From a virus, in the IMG/VR virus record IMGVR_UViG_3300027752_000124, positions 1 through 22,438 of that record: a stretch of DNA of 22,438 nt. One strand, given 5' to 3'. Every line of letters starts with the position of its first letter. Within the stretch, counting starts at the first letter, position 1. Below are positions 1 through 7,800 of the stretch, one piece after another. Both the position numbers and the translations under genes were made by a program. Under the pieces are notes generated by a model that saw only the letters and a list, made by a program, of their open reading frames with translations, made no database searches and was not told where the DNA came from.

Positions 1-264
1 TACCGATGCAGATTCCGTAGCTTCTGGTTGAACACCTGCAATTATGGATGCTCTGCTTAGACTTACTGGAACCACAGGCGCATCCTCCCCCGTAACTCCG
101 TTTTGAAAATTTTCTTTATTTTCTTCTCCATCTTCTTCAATAAATTGTAAATCATCAGTACTTGAAATATATTCATCTAATGTAGTAAAGCTACTCTGTT
201 CAAAACCTTCAGTCACAAACTCCTCAGAGATATCCTCTCCTTTGTATTTATATTTTTTAGACAT
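1..264 (-). CDS. N-terminus of a structural-region protein of unknown function (truncated by window edge)
   Basis: An open frame of 88 codons starts with ATG at 264 and runs off the left edge of the window. It opens MSKKYKYKGEDISEEFV, so it is basic at first, then becomes acidic (a run of D and E near residues 58-65). The start directly abuts the TAA of the upstream 612-aa gene (TAAATG), which suggests translational coupling and fixes the start. No signal peptide or membrane segment is visible. By position, after two likely internal virion proteins, it may be another large ejected or cargo protein, but the visible part shows no recognisable domain. Confidence 0.75.
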   Translation of the reverse strand, partial: MSKKYKYKGEDISEEFVTEGFEQSSFTTLDEYISSTDDLQFIEEDGEENKENFQNGVTGEDAPVVPVSLSRASIIAGVQPEATESASV

Positions 265-2103
265 TTAATTGTTTATTAATGGGTTAACCTTTAATGCTTT
301 GTTAGCTTCTTTTGACCAATAATCATTTGACTCTTTACTTATCTCAATAGACTTTATAAAAGCCTCTCTTTTATCGGCGTTTGAATCTCCGCTGTACAAT
401 TGGTTAGCAAAAGTATCTAACTCTTCCTTACTATTAAGATCTATTGACCTAGCTGTTCTATCCATTGTAAAAGTACCATTACTCCTTGCACCTTTACCTG
501 TTTCATGAATAAAATTTAACTTACCATCAACTATTTCAGCACTTTCAACTTTACCATAACCCGCTATATTTACATTTTTTAAAGCGCTGTTTGGATTATT
601 TAAGATACTAAAACCTTTATCAGCTGCTGATTTTACAGCCTTACTAGCGTTTTTAAGAGACGCGTTATACTTGGCTAAACTTATTTGCTCACTTACAGAA
701 GCGTCTCCGCTACTTGCTTTTTTAATTGTTTTTAGATTTTGTGTAAAATAAATATCATCACCTATTTCTATCTCTTTTCCATCAGCCTCGTACTGAGCTA
801 CATCTTTTGGTGTAGCTTTTCTACTTTGAAGAAGATTGTTTTTAGACACGCCCATAATGTTTCTCATGTCTCTCTCAGCTAAAGTTTTTGTTATGAGTTC
901 TTTCTTAGGATCGTCTGCCATCTCTGCCCAGGCTGCTTTGTCTATATTTCCCCAACCTAAGTTGTTAGCCATATATTTCATTTGCTGATCTAGCGGAAAA
1001 TGAATTATTTTCTCGGCATCAGCCATATGAATATCCTGATAAGCTTTATTTGTTGTTAAAGATTTTTTATCGAAGTGAGTTTCAGTAGCTTCAACAGTAT
1101 TTCCACTATCATCGAATGAGGTTCGCTTAATTTTTTCTGTTACAAAACCAAGGCCAGTTTCTTTATGCGTTTTAGGATCTAAGAAACCAGCTCCAGTTAA
1201 ACCAGAGTTTGCATCAGATGCTGGAGGTATTTTAACTATTAAGCCAAGACCTTCTTCTCCTAGCTCATTAAGGTTTCTTTCATATTTAGAAATTAAATAA
1301 CCCGTTGGATTTCCTTGCTCATCTAGCTCTTCTTCAAATTGCTGAGTAAGATTTCCTTTTTCTTCGCTTCCGTTAGTAGTTAAGCCATTATTTAGCCAGC
1401 TTTTATATATGTCACTTTCTTTATCTATTCTACTATTTATAGTTAAAGTATTATCGTATTTTCCAGTTTCTTCGTTAAGGTTTCTGCCATATACTTTTTC
1501 ACTTTCAACACCTTTTAAAGGTTGATTATTAACAGACATTGCTGCTATTAAATTGGCGGTACCTTCACCTCCTTCTCCTTGGATGTCATAATCTTTAGAT
1601 ATGAAACCTGGTTGATCAGGTTTTAGCTCCTGATTGTTAACCGTTACGTTAGCAGCAACTCCACCCATAAAATCCATATGTTGGTTATAACCACTTATAA
1701 TCTTTATATAAGCTTCTCTTGTATCCTTGTCTATGTTAGGATCACTATTTAAAAGAGCTTGAGCTTTGATAGCTCCCATGGTATAGTCTTTACCATTAAC
1801 TTTGACAGTGTTTCCAGCACCAGTTGTAGCCATTTCGCGAATGCTTTCTCCAACCTGCTCGTTCATTGACTTGTCCTTAAGAGTAGCAACGAATTTGTTT
1901 ATTCTTTCGTTTTCTTTTAACTCGCTTATATTTAACGCAAGCTGGTTAGATTCTCTTCTCTTGTTAGCAGCTTCTTGCCCTTTGGCTTGAGCAGCAGCGA
2001 AAGTATCTATACCTTTTGCTATGTTAGCTCCAAAACCTGCTATGGCTTTACCCCAGATGTCTCCAGAGTTGTCTATTATTATTTGTGGATTCCTATAACT
2101 CAT
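265..2103 (-). CDS. Probable internal virion (ejection/cargo) protein, 612 aa
   Basis: A 612-residue protein with no clear enzymatic motif. The N-terminus (MSYRNPQIIIDNSGDIWGKA) leads into a glycine- and alanine-containing helix near residues 20-45, then a charged helical stretch to about residue 90. The middle is rich in N, G, E and K with alternating polar and hydrophobic segments, and the last 120 residues are again helical and lysine-rich. There is no signal peptide. It lies 28 bases after the -1-extended end of the alanine-rich internal protein and abuts the next gene (TAAATG). In podoviruses, genes just after the tail-tube and nozzle genes usually encode proteins packed in the capsid and ejected with the DNA, so I infer an internal virion role. 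The leader (AAAAAATAAAAC before ATG) is A-rich without a Shine-Dalgarno. Confidence 0.7.
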   Translation of the reverse strand: MSYRNPQIIIDNSGDIWGKAIAGFGANIAKGIDTFAAAQAKGQEAANKRRESNQLALNISELKENERINKFVATLKDKSMNEQVGESIREMATTGAGNTVKVNGKDYTMGAIKAQALLNSDPNIDKDTREAYIKIISGYNQHMDFMGGVAANVTVNNQELKPDQPGFISKDYDIQGEGGEGTANLIAAMSVNNQPLKGVESEKVYGRNLNEETGKYDNTLTINSRIDKESDIYKSWLNNGLTTNGSEEKGNLTQQFEEELDEQGNPTGYLISKYERNLNELGEEGLGLIVKIPPASDANSGLTGAGFLDPKTHKETGLGFVTEKIKRTSFDDSGNTVEATETHFDKKSLTTNKAYQDIHMADAEKIIHFPLDQQMKYMANNLGWGNIDKAAWAEMADDPKKELITKTLAERDMRNIMGVSKNNLLQSRKATPKDVAQYEADGKEIEIGDDIYFTQNLKTIKKASSGDASVSEQISLAKYNASLKNASKAVKSAADKGFSILNNPNSALKNVNIAGYGKVESAEIVDGKLNFIHETGKGARSNGTFTMDRTARSIDLNSKEELDTFANQLYSGDSNADKREAFIKSIEISKESNDYWSKEANKALKVNPLINN

Positions 2104-2131
2104 GTTTTATTTTTTAATCTTATTTATGCGT

Positions 2132-2235
2132 TTACACATTGAAGCCGCTACCTTGAAATGCATTATCACCCATTGTTGAGAAATCAGGCATTACCATTTT
2201 CCCTACAGTTTCACCAGTTGTAGCTGGAGCTACTT
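2132..2235 (-). other. Candidate -1 frame extension (33 codons) of the internal virion protein
   Basis: Reading in the -1 frame from the last G of the AAG codon (2233), the sequence stays open for 33 codons to TAA at 2134-2132. The added tail begins VAPATTGETVGKM and ends FQGSGFNV, a normal polar, gene-like composition. It shortens the unexplained gap before the 612-aa gene from 126 to 28 bases, matching spacing elsewhere in the window. The full product would be 276 aa. The simplest alternative is a one-base indel in the sequence or a recent frameshift mutation. Independent initiation at an internal ATG would give only about 21 residues and is less likely. Confidence 0.6.
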
Positions 2236-2961
2236 TCCCGGAATTTTAGGTGCCCCTATAACAGATGAAGCTATTCCACCTACTGCACTCATCATACCTC
2301 CAATAGCCGAAGCTTTAGCTTGATTAGCTGAAGCCTCTGCCTGGGCAGCTTGCGCAACCTTTCCTGAAGCCATATCAAGATCGGCATTAGTTCTATTTTC
2401 TTGTGCCTGAAATTCAAATTGTTTACCAGCAGCATCAGCCGACTGTACTCTTTGACCTTCTGATATAGCAATGCCTTGAAGTCTTTGTTGTTCAGACATC
2501 TTCTGTTGGTTAAGCTGTTGCTCTCCTTGAGCTTTTAGTTTCTCATTTTGAGCTTCTTGACTCTCTATAGAAGATGCAATACCTTTTTTACTTTGTAAAG
2601 CCGCTTGAGCTAAAGCCGTAGCTCCACCTGCACTTGCACCTGTAGCTCTTAATGTATCCAAAGTGTTTGCTAAAGCAATATCGCTTTGTTCCATTTGAAT
2701 CTCAGCTGCTTGAGTAGCAACACCTAGTTGAGCGAAAGGATTGTTTAAGTTACCACTTAAATCCTTAGCCATACTAGATAAGTCCTTTGTACCGGCATAA
2801 GGGTTTATTATAGATTGCCTAGAAGCCTTTATACTATTAACCTCTGCTTGAGCTGCTGCTTTAGCATTTCTTGCATTTCTTGCATTTTTACTAGCCCCTG
2901 CTGCTCCAATCAAACCCCCACCTATTGATACCGCCGCTCCTATTGCTGCTGCTACTGCCAT
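2230..2961 (-). CDS. Alanine/glutamine-rich internal virion protein, 243 aa in the zero frame
   Basis: The protein begins with a small-residue hydrophobic segment (residues about 1-24, A/G/I-rich) that could insert in or fuse with membranes. A long Ala/Gln/Glu/Lys-rich helical or coiled-coil region follows (about 25-220), and a second Gly/Ala/Met/Val-rich hydrophobic segment comes near residues 220-237. Hydrophobic ends around a polar helical core fit podovirus ejection proteins, with T7 gp14 as a functional parallel rather than a demonstrated homolog. The zero-frame stop TAG (2232-2230) directly follows the heptamer G GGA AAG. A -1 shift there would give a 276-aa product ending at 2132, recorded separately. 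The gene follows the GNAT-like gene with almost no gap and precedes the 612-aa gene. Confidence 0.8.
   Translation of the reverse strand: MAVAAAIGAAVSIGGGLIGAAGASKNARNARNAKAAAQAEVNSIKASRQSIINPYAGTKDLSSMAKDLSGNLNNPFAQLGVATQAAEIQMEQSDIALANTLDTLRATGASAGGATALAQAALQSKKGIASSIESQEAQNEKLKAQGEQQLNQQKMSEQQRLQGIAISEGQRVQSADAAGKQFEFQAQENRTNADLDMASGKVAQAAQAEASANQAKASAIGGMMSAVGGIASSVIGAPKIPGK
2233..2239 (-). promoter_or_regulatory. Slippery heptamer G GGA AAG for -1 ribosomal frameshifting
   Basis: The heptamer is in the correct X XXY YYZ phase (codons CCG GGA AAG TAG), with the zero-frame stop directly after it. The same heptamer directs the -1 frameshift between the tail genes G and T of phage lambda. 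An AGGGG purine run ends 13 bases upstream (2257-2253). Downstream, CCAG/CTGG and CTACA/TGTAG interleave in an H-type pseudoknot layout at 2227-2203, starting five bases after the heptamer. The heptamer phase is certain; its use by ribosomes is inferred. Confidence 0.6.
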
Positions 2962-2962
2962 A

Positions 2963-3367
2963 TTATTTTATTTTTTTAATTATCTCGTACGATGGATCGT
3001 GATCCACGGTGTACCCTAGTTTTTTATGTTTGTCTATAAGGCTTTTACTTCTACCTATACTTAGAATAACTTCAAAACCACCTTCTACCGCCCATTCTTC
3101 TAATGAGGATATTAGTAGTTCTATAGCTTCTGATTTATTTCTTTCTTCTGGATTACCTACAATCCACTCCATCCACGCTATTTTTGAATTTGTACCATAT
3201 AGAAAACCAGCTACAATAGGATTACCATCTCTTTCGATCATAATACCACCTGTACCGTTTTCTGGTAATAAATTTCTAGCTAATGGCACCCAGTCTGGCC
3301 AAGATTCCCACCACTTTACAATAGTTTCGTAGTCATCATGTTGTAGTCTTCTTTTACTTAATTCCAT
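2963..3367 (-). CDS. GNAT-like acetyltransferase-fold protein, 134 aa
   Basis: The pattern suggests a GNAT fold. A helix-rich start (KRRLQHDDYETIVKWWESW) leads to strands around GGIMIERDGNPIVAGFLYG, a central strand with IAWMEWIVGNPE, a helix (EAIELLISSLEEWAVEGG), then a strand and the typical late motif SLIDKHKKLGYTV. The usual acetyl-CoA pyrophosphate loop (R/Q-x-x-G-x-G/A) is degenerate here (PEERNKSEA), so activity is doubtful. I chose ATG at 3367: the longer frame starting at 3415 would overlap the upstream 469-aa gene by 38 bases, while 3367 leaves a 10-base gap after an A/T-rich leader. GNAT-like proteins occur near internal virion protein genes in some T7-type phages (T7 gp13 has been likened to this fold), so a structural or assembly role is possible. 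Confidence 0.7.
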   Translation of the reverse strand: MELSKRRLQHDDYETIVKWWESWPDWVPLARNLLPENGTGGIMIERDGNPIVAGFLYGTNSKIAWMEWIVGNPEERNKSEAIELLISSLEEWAVEGGFEVILSIGRSKSLIDKHKKLGYTVDHDPSYEIIKKIK

Positions 3368-3377
3368 TTGATTATAT

Positions 3378-4787
3378 TTAGTATGCTGATTCAACGTAGT
3401 CTGAAGATACCGCAAACAATTCCATTGGCTCTGTTCTGCTTATTGTATCTGACTTTATAGTCACAGTAGCAACATAACCTTTTACACCTGTCATTGAATT
3501 TCCAAAAACTATTTCTCCTTGAGTAGCAGGGCTAGCGTTGACTAAGTTAGCTACATACTTACCTTCCTTCCTGTCGAAGCCAGCATAATATGTATAACCA
3601 AAGTCTCCAGTATATGCTCCTTGCGTATAACTTAATACAGGTGATATAGTATCTCTTAATTCAAAAGACCTGTTAGAATTAAACGTTGGTACTTCCCACC
3701 CGTTAGATCCTTCATAGTTAACTGTTTTGAACACCTTAGACATACTAGGTGAAGGGTTGAATACAAATTGTATAGATGAATCATACTGCACTCCATAGAA
3801 ATTATTTCTAGGTTGAGTAGAGTCATAATGCTTATATAACTTGCCGTCTTTAAACGTGTAGTAGTTACTCTGAACACTAAACACTTGATCTGGTTGGTAG
3901 GAGAATAAACTAGGGAAACCTAATACAGCTTCATCAAAAGATAAAGTTGCTGATTTAGGATCTGGATTAGGCTGTGGGTCCGCGGCTACAGTTTGTTTAC
4001 TTTGCTGCAAAGACAATACGTATTGCTTAGTGTATATATCAAAACCTCCAATTGCTTTACCTTTACCGTATATGCCATCTAAGATACCAAACTGATCTCT
4101 AAAGTAATCAGTCATACCATTATTAGATATTTCCGTTATACCGTCCATAGATAGTCTTAAAACAGAATTTCTATTCTTATCGGTGAAGTACTTTCTATAA
4201 CCATAAGCTGCAAAGCTTTCTGGGTTTTTGCTTATACCAAACTCTCCTGCATAAGGCTGTATCGCACCTATAACTAAATTAGAAGAAGTAACCGTACCCC
4301 CACCTTCCGCAGAGTATATAGCGTCTTTATCTATTAAAGCTCTGCTTATTTTAGATTCTTGAAATATAACTAAGTTAGTGTCTTCAGCATATAGCTTCTG
4401 TATAGAACCATTAGCAGGGTCAACCGCTTTAGTTATGTCTTCTCCAACAGAAAATACATTTGTATTATTTACACCTGTTCTAGAGTTGTATATACCAGAG
4501 TATATCATGGCATTAATCCTAAAAGAAGCATTAGGATTGTCTTCAACTAAGTAAGCTTTAACTCCGTAGTCTATATTTGTGTTGTTATAACCACCTCTAA
4601 TTCTAGCTTCTTCTATAGCCCAGCTACTACCATCTTCTGAAGGTGTCACGCCGGTAATTGGGGTAGATCCAGAAACCCCAGAAGGTACACCAAAAGAACC
4701 GTTCCAAACAGGCGCGTCTGGTGCAGTGTCTACAGTCTTTTTCAAAAGAAAAGAGTTAAAGTAACTTACTTCTATTATTGCTCCCAT
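3378..4787 (-). CDS. Tail nozzle (muzzle/stabilization-type) protein, C-terminal part as separate gene, 469 aa
   Basis: A beta-rich 469-residue protein with many short strands, aromatic residues and turns, compatible with a beta-propeller. Notable stretches are IRGGYNNTNIDYGVKAYLVE (about 63-82), VDPANGSIQKLYAEDTNLVI (about 122-141), SKISRALIDKDAIYSAEGG, ISKNPESFAAYGYRKYFTDK and FYTFKDGKLYKHYD-like segments. These resemble, from memory, conserved stretches of the large tail stabilization/muzzle protein of crAss-like and marine podophages. Those stretches normally follow regions present at the end of the conserved part of the upstream 1578-aa protein. The gene begins 31 bases after that protein stops. 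I therefore read the pair as two parts of one nozzle complex, either an ancestral split or always two subunits. Confidence 0.65.
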   Translation of the reverse strand: MGAIIEVSYFNSFLLKKTVDTAPDAPVWNGSFGVPSGVSGSTPITGVTPSEDGSSWAIEEARIRGGYNNTNIDYGVKAYLVEDNPNASFRINAMIYSGIYNSRTGVNNTNVFSVGEDITKAVDPANGSIQKLYAEDTNLVIFQESKISRALIDKDAIYSAEGGGTVTSSNLVIGAIQPYAGEFGISKNPESFAAYGYRKYFTDKNRNSVLRLSMDGITEISNNGMTDYFRDQFGILDGIYGKGKAIGGFDIYTKQYVLSLQQSKQTVAADPQPNPDPKSATLSFDEAVLGFPSLFSYQPDQVFSVQSNYYTFKDGKLYKHYDSTQPRNNFYGVQYDSSIQFVFNPSPSMSKVFKTVNYEGSNGWEVPTFNSNRSFELRDTISPVLSYTQGAYTGDFGYTYYAGFDRKEGKYVANLVNASPATQGEIVFGNSMTGVKGYVATVTIKSDTISRTEPMELFAVSSDYVESAY

Positions 4788-4818
4788 TGTTTATTTTAAA
4801 TTATTTATAGTTTTAATA

Positions 4819-7800
4819 TTAAATCAAACACCCTATAGAAAATGTGGTTCTAAGCCCAGCCGTATTAAATGTAGCTAAATGCTGACCGTTATCGTACCCT
4901 TCTTGATTAACCGCATCTATTCTAAACTTACGAACAACCTGTGAAGCAAAAGTAGCTTTAGTTGTCATTGCTATGTCAGTGTAGAGTTGAGTTACATATT
5001 TAGCTATAAATTCTCTAGCATAAAAAGTACCTTCGGTATAGGTACTGGCGCAAATGGCGTCAACATTGTTTAGTGACACCTTATAAGTATAACCCCCTGA
5101 TCCACTAGGTCCTCCATAGCTAGCATCACCCATTTGTATTGTTTGTGTTGTGCCGTTGCTTTGATTGTTGTTGGGTGTGCAATAACTTGGAGGGTATAAA
5201 GGATTAGGGGTTGGATCCCAGCCAGTGCCTGTATCATCCCACATATTACCAAGTGTTATTCTATATTCACCATCAGTCTTCCCGTCTTGGCTTCCGTTAA
5301 AAGCAAATATTCTAGAACCATAAGTCGAGTAAATGTAGCCCGCCGTTACTTGATATTGATAATTTGGTGCGGTATACCCGGGTATTTGCGAGCTTTCCAT
5401 TTGGTAGCTTCCCCCATATTGAGGTGGAAGACCAAATGTGGCAGATGGCACAAACCTAGCAGGTCCTTGAGTTCCATTCGCATCTAGTATTGTTTGACCA
5501 AAACTTGCTATTTGACCATTTATGTCTTTTGCTGGTCGCCAAGCGGTTACATTAGCCGATATGCTTCTCCATTCAACAGAGGCAGATGTACGTGATGTTT
5601 CTGATGGCAGTGGGTAGGGATAACCCTGCCATGGTGTAGTAGTATATGAGCTTGATTCAATCTTTACATAAAAAATAGCATTATCACTTCCTTTAATCCA
5701 ATCTCCTACACGTTCTCTAGTCCATTTAAAATTATCGGCTAGAGCTTTAGGTGGATCCGGGCAAACATAACCTGTTGTAGGATTAACTCCGCTAGGAAAG
5801 GCTGGATCGGTGGGCGTTGTGCCAGAATCGTCACTCTGCCGATATCCCGCATCTAAAACATGGGGATTGGCATTTAGCCCATAAAATCCATTCCAATAAC
5901 TGTAGTCAGGGTCCGTGAAGTAATAAGTTATCATGGCACCATTGCTACCACCCGACCCCGCAGGATTTGTAGTAGGTATTATAAACTGAGTAGGCACTGG
6001 CCCATTTCCAAAAGTAATAGTTATGGTAGCTTGAACAGTATTACCTCCGGCATCCGTAAGTTTAACAACTAAAGTATAAAGACCAGAAGCACCGTTATAT
6101 TGAGTTGCTAATACACCAGAATTAGAATTTAAAGTAAAAATACCATTAGGATAAGTTGCATTAGTAACATTGCCGCTAACGATTGACCAAACAAGGTTCA
6201 ACCGCTCTTGCCCTCCTAAAACGTTAGCTCCATTTAAACCTTCTAAAGTAACTATAGTACCTGTTGTTCCAATTGCCTTGGATATGTTTTGATTACCCAA
6301 TGGAATAGATGGAGCTATATTAGCAAGGCTACCTGTTGTTGATAGATACCTTGGAGCGCTTGGTGTTGTTGGGTCAGTGGTATCAATTATTTTAAAATTA
6401 AATATATAAGATTCGTTAGCATTAGCGTTAGGACCAAAGTATTGATAAGCAGCTGTGTTAAGATCATAAGATTCAAATCCGCTCCCTGGATCACCAAGAC
6501 TTACTAAAATCCACTCGCCAGTTCTGTCGTTGCCGGTCGTGTCTTCAACACTTTCAAGAGTAAGCGTTGAATTAGTTATACCTACGCCAGCTACATCTAA
6601 AGGATAGAAGCTGCCAGCAACGGTTGTTCCTAAAGACATGCCTTCGTTTTGGGCAAATATAAAACCATTAAAACCAAAAGCCCCTCCAATATCTTCAGCT
6701 ACAGCTAAGTTTAATTCTGATATTAATCCACTTGTCGATGTTTCAAAATAGAAATCTAATCTTGAAAGATCAGGTTCAGTTTCGAATATAGTTAAGTTTT
6801 TTATAGCAGCATATGTGGCGCTAGTACCACTGCCAATAGGTGTATTCACTAGTCCAAACTCTCGAGTTGTAGTTATTTGAGCTATTAATGGATCTGACTC
6901 TTTCTTATAGAAAGGAAAGTATGCACTTTTAGGATCTGTTACAGAGATAGGGGTGGTATGGCTGTTAATTAGCTCATCTACATCGAAAATACTACGTAAG
7001 TCTTCAATGGAAGAGGTTGTATTTGTTGTTCTTCCAGGGTAAAATTGTTGATTACCTACAGCTACTGTTTCGTACTCTGTATTTTCTACCCTACCTATTA
7101 ACCTAACCGATGATCTAAATTGCTTTTGTAGTGGACCTACTTCAGACAAATCTCTAGGAACTTTATTTATATTATCATTTACTAATGAAATATATGAAGT
7201 GTTTAAATTTTTAGTAACATCTGTAGGAGAACCTTTCATAGCTCCTGCATTGTACACATTGTAGTAATCTTGTTCTTTTTGTTGAACTACTATTTTATAG
7301 GAATACCAACCTAAAGGATTATACAAAGGACTAGTTATGTCGTTATTATACAAACCAGGAACCCCAGTAAGCAAGTTTCTATTACTAATTATAGTATCAT
7401 TAAATAACACTTTTAAAGAATCACCAGCCCATACAGCAGGAGGAGTGTTTGCTTCTGTTTGATAAGAAGAAAACACAGTTGAAGAGCCAAAGCCCATACT
7501 TGACAAAGGACTATCATTGTTAGAAAGTATAGTAGATGATTGTCTTCCAAATTTATCAGATAACACTATACCTACTTGGTAGTTTCTATTTTGTTTAACT
7601 GTTGAGCTTGGGTATTCTACGACTACTTTACTACTGAAAGGATCATCCTTAGCGTATTTTTCAGATACAGATACTTGGTAGTTTATAAAGTCAGGTGGAG
7701 TATGTTTATCTTGGAAGTTTCCATAAACAACTCTATTGCTTATAACTTCTTGAGAAAAAGCTCTAACTGGAATCTTATCATAAACTCTTATTAACTCTTT

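Noticed and set aside
2176-2196. A separate tiny gene starting at an internal ATG between the alanine-rich and 612-aa proteins
   Set aside because: It would be about 21 codons, with no leader signal. The continuous -1 frame from the slippery heptamer explains the same bases better.
3009-3332. A 107-codon plus-strand frame opposite the GNAT-like gene
   Set aside because: The opposite strand has a coherent protein with proper neighbours; this one is a Ser/Pro/Leu-rich shadow.
3368-3415. The longer start of the GNAT-like gene at 3415
   Set aside because: It overlaps the upstream gene by 38 bases and adds 16 polar residues outside the fold; ATG at 3367 gives normal spacing.
5070-5252. A 60-codon minus-strand frame within the 1578-aa gene
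   Set aside because: Nested out of frame in a long intact gene with no domain-like sequence.
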